Shown here: positions 16,798-25,970 of the stretch, one piece after another
How the letters are laid out: each line of letters starts with the position of its first letter
How positions within the stretch are numbered: position 1 is the first letter of the stretch
Source: Glycocaulis alkaliphilus
Lineage (GTDB): Bacteria > Pseudomonadota > Alphaproteobacteria > Caulobacterales > Maricaulaceae
Assembly (NCBI RefSeq): GCF_004000605.1
Contig: NZ_CP018911.1
Span: 2,170,001 to 2,234,000 of the forward strand
Direction of reading: 5' to 3'
DNA: 64,000 nucleotides
Notes under the pieces: generated by a model
Database searches by the model: none
What the model was told of the DNA's origin: nothing
The model's input: the letters and a program-made list of their open reading frames with translations, nothing else
Program-made: the position numbers and the translations under genes

Positions 16798-19104
16798 ATG
16801 TCTTCCATTCATTTGCGTGCAAGCCTTCTGGCTGGCGTCGCCGGTCTTGCCCTTGTCGGCCTGACCGCCTGCGAGCCCGCCAGTACACCCGAAAACACCA
16901 GCGCCGCGAGCCAGTCTGAAATGAACGAGAATGCCCCGCAATCTGCCCTGATCGACCGGGCGCTTGCCTTCACCCCGCCAAGCGTGGAGGCCCGCCCCGT
17001 CACCATCGAGCAGCTGGGCCGCACCCGCACCGACAATTACGCCTGGCTGCGTGACGAGAACTGGCAGCAGGTCATGCGTGACCCGTCTGTCCTGACCCCT
17101 GAAATCCGCACCTTCCTGGAGGCGGAAAACGCCTATTACAACGAGGTGATGAGCCCGCTCTCCGAGCTTCAGGAGACGATCTACCAGGAAATGCGCGGCC
17201 GTATCCGCGAGGATGACAGCTCTGTGCCCAGCCGCGATGGCGACTGGTTCTACTATTCGCGCTTCCGGCAAGGCGGCCAGTACGCGATCTATGCGCGCCG
17301 TCCCGCCGACGGGAATGGCGAGATTTCCGGCGAGGAAGTCATCCTGATGGATGGCGATGCACAGGCCGAGGGGCTGGAATATTTCCGCCTTGCCGCCTTC
17401 TCCCACAGCCCCGACCAGCGCTATGCCGCCTGGGCCGCCGACACCAATGGTTCGGAATACTACGAGATCCGCATCCGCGATCTGGAAACGGGCGAAGACA
17501 TCGCAACCCTGACCGATGAGGGCTATGGCTCGCTGGTCTGGGCCAATGACTCGCGCACGATCTACTGGGTGTGGCGTGACGAGAGCGCACGGCCCAAGCG
17601 CGTCTATCGCCAGGCCATCGACTCCACCGAGCGCGAGCTGGTCTACGAAGAAGCCGACGATGGCTACTTCATCGGCGTCGGCCGCACGGGCGGCGATAGC
17701 TGGATCAGCGTCTATACCGGCGACCACACCACCAGTGAAATCCGCCTTTACGACGCCAATGACCCCGCGGCTGAGGCTCTTCTGGTCTCCGAACGCGAGG
17801 AAGGCGTGGAGTACTCCCTCACCGAAACCGGCAACGGCATGTTCATCCGCACCAATCAGGACGGCGCGGTCGACTTCCAGATCATGCGCGCACCGGTCGA
17901 TGATCCGCGCCGCGAGAACTGGGAGCCCTTCATCGAGCACCGGTCGGGCGTCTATGTCAGCGGCCTGATGGGCTTTGAGAACTGGCTTGTCCGCTCCGAA
18001 CGCGAGAGCGCGCTGCCGCGCATCATCGTGCGCAATGTGGAAAGCGGCGAGGAGTTTGCCATCGCGTTCGAGGAGGAGGCCTACTCGCTCGGCATGAGTG
18101 GCGGCTATGAATTTGCCACCGACGAGATGCGCTTCACTTATGAAAGCCCGTCCACGCCGCGCCAGACCTGGGACTTCAACATGGCGACGCGCGAGCGGAC
18201 CCTGCGCAAGGAGCAGGAAATCCCCTCCGGCCACAACCCGGACGACTACACCGTGCGCCGCATCAACATCACCGCACGCGACGGCACGCCGGTTCCGGTG
18301 ACAATCCTGCACCGCGCCGACACGCCGATTGACAGCTCCGCGCCGCTGCTTCTCTACGGCTACGGCTCGTACGGGATTTCGATCCCGGCCGGCTTCTCGA
18401 TCGGCAATCTGTCGCTGGTCGACCGGGGCATGGTCTACGCCATCGCCCATATTCGCGGCGGCACCGACAATGGCTATCAATGGTATCTGGACGGCAAGCT
18501 CGACCGCAAGATGAACACCTTCAACGATTTCGTTGATGCGGGCCGGGCACTTGCCGCGCAGGGCTATACCAGCGAAGGCCGCATGGTGGCGTTCGGCGGC
18601 TCGGCGGGCGGCCTTCTGGTCGGCGCGGCGATGAACCAGGCGCCGGAACTCTTCGCCGGTGTGATCGGCGCTGTGCCGTTCGTCGACGTGATCAACACCA
18701 TCTCCGATCCCACCCTGCCGCTGACCCCGCCAGAGTGGAATGAGTGGGGTAATCCCATCACCGACGAAGCCGCCTATGACTACATGCTGTCCTACAGCCC
18801 GTACGATCAGGTAAGCGCCCAGGACTATCCCCACCTTCTGGCGACGGCCGGTCTTACCGACCCGCGCGTCACCTACTGGGAACCGGCCAAGTGGGTTGCC
18901 CGTGTACGCGAGATGCGCACGGATAACGGGCTGACCCTGCTGCGCACCAATATGGGCGCAGGCCATGGCGGAGCCTCTGGCCGCTTCGACAGCTTGCGTG
19001 AGCGGGCACAGGACTGGGCGTTTGCGCTGATGGTCTCTGGCCTGGCTGATAGCGAAGCCAGCGTCGAACTGGAAGACGCGCCTGCCGAGGATGCAGCCGA
19101 ATAG
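16798..19104 (+). CDS. S9 family oligopeptidase lipoprotein (oligopeptidase B type)
   Basis: 768 residues. A lipoprotein leader (LLAGVAGLALVGLTAC) places it on the envelope; the seven-bladed propeller follows, then an alpha/beta hydrolase domain with GGSAGG (nucleophile Ser near 601), DPRVTYWEPAKW (Asp near 687) and GAGHGGASGRFD (His near 722). The block YGYGSYGISIPAGFSIG upstream of the Ser is typical of oligopeptidase B, which cuts short peptides after basic residues. I start at 16798, directly before the signal; an in-frame extension would run back through msrB. A strong terminator follows. Confidence 0.93.
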   Translation: MSSIHLRASLLAGVAGLALVGLTACEPASTPENTSAASQSEMNENAPQSALIDRALAFTPPSVEARPVTIEQLGRTRTDNYAWLRDENWQQVMRDPSVLTPEIRTFLEAENAYYNEVMSPLSELQETIYQEMRGRIREDDSSVPSRDGDWFYYSRFRQGGQYAIYARRPADGNGEISGEEVILMDGDAQAEGLEYFRLAAFSHSPDQRYAAWAADTNGSEYYEIRIRDLETGEDIATLTDEGYGSLVWANDSRTIYWVWRDESARPKRVYRQAIDSTERELVYEEADDGYFIGVGRTGGDSWISVYTGDHTTSEIRLYDANDPAAEALLVSEREEGVEYSLTETGNGMFIRTNQDGAVDFQIMRAPVDDPRRENWEPFIEHRSGVYVSGLMGFENWLVRSERESALPRIIVRNVESGEEFAIAFEEEAYSLGMSGGYEFATDEMRFTYESPSTPRQTWDFNMATRERTLRKEQEIPSGHNPDDYTVRRINITARDGTPVPVTILHRADTPIDSSAPLLLYGYGSYGISIPAGFSIGNLSLVDRGMVYAIAHIRGGTDNGYQWYLDGKLDRKMNTFNDFVDAGRALAAQGYTSEGRMVAFGGSAGGLLVGAAMNQAPELFAGVIGAVPFVDVINTISDPTLPLTPPEWNEWGNPITDEAAYDYMLSYSPYDQVSAQDYPHLLATAGLTDPRVTYWEPAKWVARVREMRTDNGLTLLRTNMGAGHGGASGRFDSLRERAQDWAFALMVSGLADSEASVELEDAPAEDAAE

Positions 19105-19135
19105 GCCGCACCCTCACTTGCCTGTTGAATGCAGA

Positions 19136-19166
19136 AAGCCGGGCAGTGTCGCTGCCCGGCTTTTTT
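19136..19166 (+). terminator. rho-independent terminator after the S9 oligopeptidase
   Basis: A 9-bp perfect stem (gccgggcag / ctgcccggc, 19138-19146 with 19152-19160), 5-base loop and six T residues. Confidence 0.9.
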
Positions 19167-19205
19167 CTGACCGAAGGCCTGTCGATGACGCCGACGCCAG
19201 CAACG

Positions 19206-19235
19206 AAAAAGGCCCCGGACAAATCCGGGGCCTTT
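19206..19235 (-). terminator. rho-independent terminator of the TonB operon
   Basis: Stem ggccccgga / tccggggcc (19211-19219 with 19224-19232), 4-base loop; on the minus strand it is followed by five T residues. It lies 32 bp past the stop of the TPR gene and forms a back-to-back pair with the plus-strand terminator. Confidence 0.85.
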
Positions 19236-19266
19236 CATTGATCAGAGCGGCCAAGCCGGCTGTGGA

Positions 19267-20799
19267 CTAGCCCGCAGCGGCTTCGCGTGCGGCACGCTCC
19301 AGAGCTTCCCGGCGTTCCGCCGCCTGCTCGTCATTCATGCCGACTTCACGGAACTGCTCGCCATACTGGTTGAAATAGATCTGACAGCGCTGCGGGACAT
19401 CGATCCGCACGCGGCCATCCTCGTCTGCCTCACCGATAACCGTCGCGATGCGGCGTTCGGCTTCGACCGTCAAGCGGCACTCGTCGATCTGCACCTGCTC
19501 ACGCTGGCGGGCGCGGCGGGCCACACCCTCTATCTGGCCGTTGACGAAAGTAATCCAGCCATTGGCCTGATTGCGGGAGGAGGCAAAGCGCGCGCCCTCA
19601 CGGAAGGCAGCCAACGCGCCCTGGTTGTCATTGAGGTTGAAGCGCGCGGTACCCAGCAGCACCCAGGCTTCGCCGGGCTGACGCAGCCCGCCACGATTGA
19701 GGGCGGTCTGGAACGCTTGCGCAGCAGGCTCCCACTGGTTCAGCTGGTAATGCGCCTCAGCCAGCACCAGTGCCGTCTGGCCATCCTGACGCATTTCGGA
19801 CAGCTGACGCAGGACCGGCAAGGCACGCTGGAACTCGGCAGCCTGACGCCACATATTGGCGAGCAACTCGACATTGCGAACATTGCGTTCGATGCGCCCG
19901 GCGTTCATTTCCCGTTCGAGAATGGTCGCGCCGCGATACGGGTTGTCGTAATAGCTGTAATACTGGGCAAGGCGCAGCAATTCCTCGCCCTGGGTAAACA
20001 GCCCGTTGAGATACATCAGCTTGTTGGCTTCAAACGCCTGTTCTTCCTGCTCCGTGCGCGCGAGAAGACTGACCAGGTTCTGCCAGCCCGTACGCTCCTG
20101 CGGGAAACGGTTCACCATCTCGCGCACAACCCGAAGCTCGTCCGCCGGACGGTTCAGCTGCTGGTAATAGACCAGCATGATCGGGTACTCGTTCAGCGTC
20201 TTGTTGGGCGTGGCCTCATACCACTGCTCCGCGTAGCGCAGCCCGTCGCTATAGCGGTCGCCTTGTGCGTAGGCGATGGCCAGAAGGCGTGCGAGACCGG
20301 CATTGACCGTAGCACCTGCTGCAATGGCGGCTTCCAGCTCGCGGATACCGGCATCGATCTGATCCATGCTGATCAGGATCTGCCCCAGATTGATCCGCAG
20401 ATCGCGTACCTCATCGGCATTCAGACCGCCCGTATTGATCGCCGAACGGAAGTCGGCAACCGTCTGGTTGTAGTTGTCGACCTGAAAGTAGAGACGCCCG
20501 CGCTGCGAATACATGACGCCGGCCTCATACGCACTCGGATCCATGCCAAGGCCACGGGTGAAGGTCTGGATCGCCGCCTGATAGTTCTCGGCTTCAATCT
20601 GTTCCTGGGCCTGCAGCACGAGCGTACCGATCGCCGTTGAAAAGGTCCGGTTCTCGTTATTCTGTGACCGTTCCTGGTCCCGGTCGCGGCGCTGCGCTTC
20701 GGCATCCGTTCCGATGGCGGTCATGCCGATGCTGCCAGCTACCAGCACAGCTGCGAGGACACGCCCAATTCCGGTCATGCTCTGGCTCTCGCGGATCAT
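19267..20799 (-). CDS. tetratricopeptide repeat protein, last gene of the TonB operon
   Basis: 510 residues with a signal peptide (about 1-35, ending AEAQ). The mature protein is a series of TPR-like helical pairs: EAENYQAAIQTFTRGLGMDP, VLAEAHYQLNQWEPAAQAFQ, ALNRGGLRQPGEAWVLLGTA, NLNDNQGALAAFREGARF. Periplasmic TPR proteins accompany TtpC-type TonB systems and probably scaffold the complex; the specific role is inferred from position. The start at 20799 has a strong ribosome binding site (aggag, seven bases upstream). It is 55 bp downstream of tonB. Confidence 0.85.
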   Translation of the reverse strand: MIRESQSMTGIGRVLAAVLVAGSIGMTAIGTDAEAQRRDRDQERSQNNENRTFSTAIGTLVLQAQEQIEAENYQAAIQTFTRGLGMDPSAYEAGVMYSQRGRLYFQVDNYNQTVADFRSAINTGGLNADEVRDLRINLGQILISMDQIDAGIRELEAAIAAGATVNAGLARLLAIAYAQGDRYSDGLRYAEQWYEATPNKTLNEYPIMLVYYQQLNRPADELRVVREMVNRFPQERTGWQNLVSLLARTEQEEQAFEANKLMYLNGLFTQGEELLRLAQYYSYYDNPYRGATILEREMNAGRIERNVRNVELLANMWRQAAEFQRALPVLRQLSEMRQDGQTALVLAEAHYQLNQWEPAAQAFQTALNRGGLRQPGEAWVLLGTARFNLNDNQGALAAFREGARFASSRNQANGWITFVNGQIEGVARRARQREQVQIDECRLTVEAERRIATVIGEADEDGRVRIDVPQRCQIYFNQYGEQFREVGMNDEQAAERREALERAAREAAAG

Positions 20800-20853
20800 C
20801 TTGTCACTCCTGTAGAACGTCTCGCAGGCAGCGAGCCGACACGTATCGCTCTG

Positions 20854-21471
20854 TTACTGGTCGAGGGTGTAGTCAAACTGCGTCTGGACACCACGGCGCC
20901 ATTGGGGTGTGCCGTCCTGGACGCGCGGCTCATAGCGCCAGCGCTCAACCGCGCGGATCGTTTCCCGTTCAAACACCGAGTTGGTGCAGCTCAGGATACG
21001 CACATTCGTCGGGCTGCCCTCAGGCGTCACGTCGAACTCGACCGAACAACGCCCTTCCAGACCACGCTCTGCCGCACGGGGAGGGTATTGCGGCGGGATG
21101 CGCACCAGCGGCTGCGCGTCACGGTCGGACACGTCGAAGCTAATATCACCACCGGCCAGTGACGGACGGTCAAACTCCGGCAGGCCGCCGACGATGGTGG
21201 ACATGCTCTCGGTCGGCTGATCGGCGCGAGCGCGCTCGATTGCCGGCGGCGGAGGCGGCGGCGTTACGTCCTCGACCTGGTCGATATTCGCGTCACGTTG
21301 CCGGGCCTGGATTTCCTCCGGGGCGTCGGCAATCGTGATCCTGACCTCATCACCCGCGTCGTCAGGCGGCGCGGTATCATCAAAGATGAGGATCTGCATC
21401 AGGGTGAAAAGGAGGAAGGTGACGATTGCCGCGAGCGGCGCACCTACAAGAAGACGGACAAGACTGGCCAT
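20854..21471 (-). CDS. tonB: energy transducer TonB
   Basis: 205 residues. One N-terminal transmembrane helix (about 10-28), a short proline-rich spacer with six consecutive Pro (DVTPPPPPPAIERA), and a C-terminal TonB domain: PQYPPRAAERGLEGRCSVEF, VERWRYEPRVQDGTPQWRRG. TonB carries proton-motive energy from the ExbB/ExbD motor to outer-membrane receptors. The spacer is short for a TonB, as in TonB2-type proteins that work with TtpC. Two Cys in the C-terminal domain (GRCSVEF, LSCTNSVF) could form a disulfide. Confidence 0.95.
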   Translation of the reverse strand: MASLVRLLVGAPLAAIVTFLLFTLMQILIFDDTAPPDDAGDEVRITIADAPEEIQARQRDANIDQVEDVTPPPPPPAIERARADQPTESMSTIVGGLPEFDRPSLAGGDISFDVSDRDAQPLVRIPPQYPPRAAERGLEGRCSVEFDVTPEGSPTNVRILSCTNSVFERETIRAVERWRYEPRVQDGTPQWRRGVQTQFDYTLDQ

Positions 21472-21489
21472 CGTTATATTCCTTCCTGC

Positions 21490-21894
21490 CTAACGCGGAC
21501 GCGTCGAAATGGTGACCGTGACGCCCAGCTGCTGAAGCACTTCCTGGACATCAAGAACGGTGCCCACAGGCGCATCAGCATCGCCTTGAATCATCGCTTC
21601 CGCGCGGGGGTTTTCCTGCAGAAGCTGCTCCAGCACGTTTCTGAGCTGGTTCATCTGGTAGACCTGACGGTTCACCCAGATCTCGTCATCGGACGTTACC
21701 GCAACGAGAATAGTGGGGCGAACCCGCTCTTCAGTCTGGGTCAGCGGACGCTGAACGTCCACACCCGGCTCTTTAACAAACACGGCCGTCACGATGAAGA
21801 AGATCAGCAGGATGAAAACGACGTCCAGCATGGGCGTCATGTTCAGTTCTGTATCTTCGTCTTCGGTTACGACCCGGCTCTGTCGGCGCGCCAT
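21490..21894 (-). CDS. exbD: ExbD/TolR biopolymer transport protein (second of two)
   Basis: 134 residues. N-terminal LNMTPMLDVVFILLIFFIVT contains the membrane helix with the essential Asp that carries protons in ExbD/TolR; a periplasmic domain follows. It partners ExbB to power TonB. A ribosome binding site (gaggag) precedes the ATG. It is 15 bp downstream of the other exbD. Confidence 0.95.
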   Translation of the reverse strand: MARRQSRVVTEDEDTELNMTPMLDVVFILLIFFIVTAVFVKEPGVDVQRPLTQTEERVRPTILVAVTSDDEIWVNRQVYQMNQLRNVLEQLLQENPRAEAMIQGDADAPVGTVLDVQEVLQQLGVTVTISTRPR

Positions 21895-21909
21895 ACTGAA
21901 TACTCCTCG

Positions 21910-22323
21910 CTACGACTGACCGCCGGGACGGTCGCGATTGATCGACACAGGAATGCCGTTCGCCATCATCTCATCCCAGATCTGCACCGTGATCCCGTGA
22001 TGGGCCTCGTCATGAGGCTGGATCAGCACCGCAGAGTTGGGCGCTTCGGCCCGCAGCCGCGATACTGCCGCCATGACACGATCAACCGAGGTCTGATCCT
22101 GGTTCACGAACACACGGTTCTGCTCCGTCACCTGGACCAGAATTACAGGATTGGCGTCCTGTGGCGGTGTGTCAGACGGAGGCGGCGGGCGCATATCAAT
22201 GCCCTCTTCCTGGAGGAAGGTCGCCGTCACGATGAAGAAGATCAGCAGGATGAACACGATATCCAGCATCGGCGTCATGTTGACTTCGGCTGAATCGTTC
22301 CCGCGGTTCTTACGTCTGCGCAT
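21910..22323 (-). CDS. exbD: ExbD/TolR biopolymer transport protein (first of two)
   Basis: 137 residues with VNMTPMLDIVFILLIFFIVT including the proton-carrying Asp, and a periplasmic domain with a Pro-rich segment after the helix (DMRPPPPSDTPPQD). The two ExbD proteins differ mainly in the periplasmic part, so the stator may be a heteromer. The start is 3 bp from the stop of the upstream exbB. Confidence 0.95.
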   Translation of the reverse strand: MRRRKNRGNDSAEVNMTPMLDIVFILLIFFIVTATFLQEEGIDMRPPPPSDTPPQDANPVILVQVTEQNRVFVNQDQTSVDRVMAAVSRLRAEAPNSAVLIQPHDEAHHGITVQIWDEMMANGIPVSINRDRPGGQS

Positions 22324-22326
22324 GGG

Positions 22327-22848
22327 CTACCCCACTTCCAGTTCGTCGGCCAGCTCGTGTACACGGCGCTTGGCCATGCGTTCAATCTGGCTGGAGAAAA
22401 TAAGTCCCGAAAGCGCGGAGACCATGCCGGCCATGGTGGGGATGGTGGCGCGGGCAACACCCGCTGACATCCCGCGAGCATCCGACGAGCCTGAAATGGC
22501 CATCACGTCGAACACTGCCACCATGCCGGTCACCGTACCCAGAAGACCGAAGAGAGGCGCAAGAGCCACGAGGGTCTTGATCAACTCCACATTCTGGTCG
22601 GCCTTCAGCCTGACCTCGGAAATGAGCTGGTCGCGGATGGCGTGGGCGTGCCAGGAGCTATGGTCGCTGCGCGCGCCCCACTCCCTGATCGCCCGGCCGG
22701 CCACTCCCTTGTGGGCCAGCCCGAAATAGGCCAGCCGCTCAAGGATAAACGCCCACATCACGAAGGTCAGAGCCATGATCCAGGTGAGGATCGGGCCACC
22801 GCGCTCCAGGAATTCCTGCAGGCCGGAAAAGGCGCCTTGGAAATCCAT
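22327..22848 (-). CDS. exbB: ExbB/TolQ/MotA proton channel protein (short form)
   Basis: 173 residues with three membrane helices: ILTWIMALTFVMWAFILERL, the second in LVALAPLFGLLGTVTGMVAV and the third after TIPTMAGMVSALSGLIFSSQ. The central LAPLFGLLGTVTGM motif defines the MotA/TolQ/ExbB family. It would form the pentameric channel with the ExbD pair. It sits between the long ExbB-like gene and exbD. Confidence 0.93.
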   Translation of the reverse strand: MDFQGAFSGLQEFLERGGPILTWIMALTFVMWAFILERLAYFGLAHKGVAGRAIREWGARSDHSSWHAHAIRDQLISEVRLKADQNVELIKTLVALAPLFGLLGTVTGMVAVFDVMAISGSSDARGMSAGVARATIPTMAGMVSALSGLIFSSQIERMAKRRVHELADELEVG

Positions 22849-22862
22849 GATTGCCGGTCCTT

Positions 22863-24260
22863 CTAGCCAGCACGCTCTTCAGCGTGACGTGCGATGATGC
22901 CAGCGGCCTGCTCTTCCAGCGTTTGCTGTGCCCCGCGAGCGAAGCTGGCGGCAAACGAGTGGATGAAGAGCAGCGGGATGGCGGCGATAAGACCCATAAC
23001 CGTGGTCACGAGGGCTTCGGAGATACCGCCCGCCATGATGCGGGGGTCGCCGGTGCCGAACAGGGTGATCTGCGTAAAGGTGCGGATCATACCCGTAACC
23101 GTACCCAGAAGACCCAGCAGCGGCGCAACAGCGGCAGCGAGCTTCAGGAAATTCAGGCCGAATTCGAGCTTGGGCGTCTCGCGCAGGATGGCTTCATCCA
23201 GCTTGAGCTCAATCGTCTCGATCGGACGGTCTTTCACCTCTTCATAGGCGAGCATGATGCGGCCGAGCGGGTTGCCCTTGGAGGCCGTGGAACGGCGCTT
23301 CTGGCCATTAATCGCCGAGTTCGTGGTGAACAGGGCAAACAGGCGGAACAAACCGAAGGCAGCCGAGAAGATCAGCAGGCCGAGAATGATCTGCGCAACG
23401 ATACCACCCTGGTTGAAGCGTTCGACCGTGTTGGGGACATCCTTGTAAATGTTTAGCAGCTGGCCACGCGACGGATCGATCGGGCCGGAGACAATCTCGC
23501 CTTCAGAAGCGCGGGCAAGATTGCTGGCGGCATCAAGCAGGCGGCCTGGCGGCTGGCGCTCAAGCTGCACGAGACGGTAGCCGGCAGCCGGGTTGGTCTC
23601 TTCGGTGCGCCACAGCACGTAACGCGTGCCACCTTGCGTGATGAAGGCGTTGAACACGCCCACGCGGGTCACCGGAACCGGCTGGCCGTCATTCACACCC
23701 GACACGCGGGCATTGAAGGTTACGACATCACCCTGAAGCTCCATTTCGGAGATCATGGCCTGCCAGATCCGGTCCAGCTCGGCACGGTCCGGCAGGGTGC
23801 GGCTTTGCGACAGTTCGCGAAGCGGCTGGTGACGGCCCGGCGCCTGCGCCGAAGCGATGGAGGCCTCAATGATGGAGGCGAACTCGCCTGATTTCTGACG
23901 GGCTGCACCAAACAGCTCACCGAACGCGCCCTGGGCCTGACGCAGTTCGGCGTCAAGCTCGCGGATCCGCTCCTGATTGGCCTCGAACCGCTCCTGATTG
24001 GCGCGGCCCGCCGCTTCCAGCGTGTTCAGCTGGCCGCGCGCCTGGGCGACAAGAGCCGCCTGACGGTCACGGTTGGCACGGAACTCCTGCAGGCGGCGCT
24101 GGTTTTCCGCCGCTGCATCGCGGGCGTCGGCCCGGACACGGTCAAGAAGCTGGGAAATTGATGTCACCGGCTGGCGCTGGCTTTCCTGGGCCATCGCGGT
24201 GCCGGCAAGAAGGCTGGCGCTGAGCGAGACAGCCGCGGCAATTTTAAAAAGCGTTTTCAT
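22863..24260 (-). CDS. long ExbB-family protein with periplasmic coiled coil (TtpC-like)
   Basis: 465 residues. A signal peptide (about 1-24) leads to a periplasmic coiled coil (about 40-120, e.g. QGAFGELFGAARQKSGEFAS), a further periplasmic domain, then the MotA/TolQ/ExbB channel from about 275 with AVAPLLGLLGTVTGMIRTFT. This architecture matches TtpC of Vibrio TonB2 systems, which is required together with ExbB and ExbD for energy transfer. That it and the short ExbB coexist in one operon with two ExbD is the same arrangement as in such systems. Confidence 0.9.
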   Translation of the reverse strand: MKTLFKIAAAVSLSASLLAGTAMAQESQRQPVTSISQLLDRVRADARDAAAENQRRLQEFRANRDRQAALVAQARGQLNTLEAAGRANQERFEANQERIRELDAELRQAQGAFGELFGAARQKSGEFASIIEASIASAQAPGRHQPLRELSQSRTLPDRAELDRIWQAMISEMELQGDVVTFNARVSGVNDGQPVPVTRVGVFNAFITQGGTRYVLWRTEETNPAAGYRLVQLERQPPGRLLDAASNLARASEGEIVSGPIDPSRGQLLNIYKDVPNTVERFNQGGIVAQIILGLLIFSAAFGLFRLFALFTTNSAINGQKRRSTASKGNPLGRIMLAYEEVKDRPIETIELKLDEAILRETPKLEFGLNFLKLAAAVAPLLGLLGTVTGMIRTFTQITLFGTGDPRIMAGGISEALVTTVMGLIAAIPLLFIHSFAASFARGAQQTLEEQAAGIIARHAEERAG

Positions 24261-24286
24261 CGCTTTGTTTCTCCGTCTCTACAGCG

Positions 24287-25057
24287 CTAGCGGGTAGCCG
24301 GGCCCGGAAGGGGCGCGACAAACACATCAGGCGTGGTCACTTCCTGCGCAATCCGCAGAGCACGCTGGACGTTGTTGGCGTGAGACCCTGACAGCGGACG
24401 CCATTCAGGATTCGACTGGGTCATGATCTCCATCGAGCGGTCTTGGAAGATGCGCACCAGCGCAACACGGCCGAACTGAAGAACGTTCACCTCATTGGGA
24501 ACGCCATCAATGACGACCTCTTCGCCATAGGTGCGAAGGCTGCGCCCGTAGGCGGCTTCGATCTCGTAGGCGTTCAGAATGACCCGGTACTTCTCGGCCG
24601 GCGGCACAGATGCGTCGCCCAGCATCCGCTCGATATTGTCGAGACGGGCGCGGCGCACATCGGTCTGGAACGGCAGGTCATTGGAAACGAATTCGTCGAT
24701 AGCGACATACATTTCCAGAAGCATCGGCGTGAGATCGCGCTCGATCGAGCCTACTCGCTCAAGCTGGAACTGAAGCGCTTCAAGCTCGTTTGCCTGCGAA
24801 CGCAGGAAGACTTCCTGCTGTTCCACATAGACGCGCTGATCCTCGATCTGCTGACGCAGAGCCAGGTACTCGCGCTCGAGATCGCCGGCGCGGTCCGCGA
24901 CGTCATTGATCTCTTGCTGAGCCCGGGCGCCCTCCTGGGTGGACTGACGGGCCACCTGAAGCGCTTGATCGAGCTGGGCATGGGCAGCGCCCGCGACCAG
25001 CATGGAACCCAATCCGACGGCAATCGCCGTACGGAGACGTGATTTCAATTGTGACAT
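24287..25057 (-). CDS. DUF3450 periplasmic coiled-coil protein, first gene of the TonB operon
   Basis: 256 residues. A signal peptide ends AGAAHAQLD; a long coiled coil follows (about 25-90, EGARAQQEINDVADRAGDLE onwards), then DUF3450 features LEMYVAIDEFVSNDLPFQTD and RLDNIERMLGDASVPPAEKY. DUF3450 genes open TtpC-type TonB operons throughout proteobacteria; they are thought to interact with the ExbB-like coiled coil. The ATG at 25057 is preceded by aggcgag; a GTG four codons upstream is less likely. The gap to the next gene is 26 bp. Confidence 0.9.
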   Translation of the reverse strand: MSQLKSRLRTAIAVGLGSMLVAGAAHAQLDQALQVARQSTQEGARAQQEINDVADRAGDLEREYLALRQQIEDQRVYVEQQEVFLRSQANELEALQFQLERVGSIERDLTPMLLEMYVAIDEFVSNDLPFQTDVRRARLDNIERMLGDASVPPAEKYRVILNAYEIEAAYGRSLRTYGEEVVIDGVPNEVNVLQFGRVALVRIFQDRSMEIMTQSNPEWRPLSGSHANNVQRALRIAQEVTTPDVFVAPLPGPATR

Positions 25058-25527
25058 GTCTCGCCTCACAGAAGCCGGCCAGCAAACAGGGAACGTTGCT
25101 CGTCCGGTTACCCTCTAAAAAAACCTGCCAGGTCAAACCTCAACCCGGCACCCCCGACAAAGCATAAGCGCCAACAACCTGGCGCCAGAGCCCGTCAGGG
25201 CCCGCGAATCGTCCGCAGGGAATAACCGTGTGATCAATTATCCCCTTTCAAACGCGGCGTTTCCCGCCGTCTTTTTGAATGAGCAGATGCCATGCATTCC
25301 ACTCCATGATTTCGACGCTAGCGCTCAAAACGCCTTCGATCAACCGTGCAAGCGCTGCAAATGCTGTGCCGCTCGCAGTTAACGCTTCCTAGTGCGAAAC
25401 GGTTTCGAAATTGCGACAACTTCCCGATTGCTGCAGTGCAAGGGGGCATCCCGCTGGCGGCCGGAGCGCCGGGAGGGCCACACCCGTCAGGCTGCACGGC
25501 AATGAAGGCGGTAACATGACGGGAAAA
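25058..25527. other. 470-bp intergenic region upstream of the TonB operon
   Basis: No convincing gene. On the minus strand this holds the promoter and leader of the TonB operon. A hairpin cggcg-tttcc-cgccg followed by tcttttt (about 25255-25275) looks like a plus-strand terminator, but no plus-strand gene precedes it; a short transcript ending there is possible. I found no Fur box-like palindrome I would defend. Confidence 0.5.
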
Positions 25528-25602
25528 TGGCTGGGGTGCCAGGATTCGAACCTGGGAATGGCGGTACCAAAAACCGCTGCCTTACCGCTTGGCCACACCC
25601 CA
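25528..25602 (-). tRNA. tRNA-Gln (anticodon TTG)
   Basis: A 75-base cloverleaf on the minus strand: acceptor tggggtg/cacccca, anticodon stem gcggt/accgc with loop ttttggt (anticodon TTG), T arm with gttcgaatc, and encoded 3' CCA. Confidence 0.95.
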
Positions 25603-25757
25603 GCAGAACACCCGGAGGTGTTTGCGGACCGGCTAGATAGCCCGCGGCGGAACGCGATGCAACGCCCTCCTGCAACTGTCTGACACAATCTTCTGCATAA
25701 AAGCCCGCCTAGCGCGATTGCCATGCTGCCGGGGACTGGATATACAGCCCGCCGGTT

Positions 25758-25834
25758 CGGAGTATAGCTCAGCCTGGTAGAGCACCGTCTTCGGGAGGCG
25801 GGGGTCGCAAGTTCGAATCTTGCTACTCCGACCA
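25758..25834 (+). tRNA. tRNA-Pro (anticodon CGG)
   Basis: A 77-base cloverleaf: acceptor cggagta/tactccg, D loop agcctggta, anticodon loop ttcggga (anticodon CGG), T arm gttcgaatc, encoded CCA. It lies 155 bp from the tRNA-Gln gene on the opposite strand. Confidence 0.95.
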
Positions 25835-25970
25835 GTATATCCCGCCCCCATCATCGCACATTGCACACAATACATACTTGGCGGCCTCGACCCGGCCCGC
25901 CGCGCTCTATATCTTCGCACGCGAGGGGCCCGTATTGCGGCCACGTCTTCGCATGATCGGGAGTGCTGCG

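Noticed and set aside
16657-18966. 769-residue minus-strand frame opposite the S9 oligopeptidase
   Set aside because: Antisense shadow: the opposite strand has a complete lipoprotein leader and Ser-Asp-His triad.
25240-25300. Short minus-strand peptide frames (MEWNAWHLLIQKDGGKRR and similar) before the TonB operon
   Set aside because: Only 18-19 codons, no ribosome binding site; could be a leader peptide but cannot be supported.
25878-25970. Upstream extension of sppA
   Set aside because: Charged, non-hydrophobic extension would bury the membrane anchor; good ribosome binding site supports 25971.
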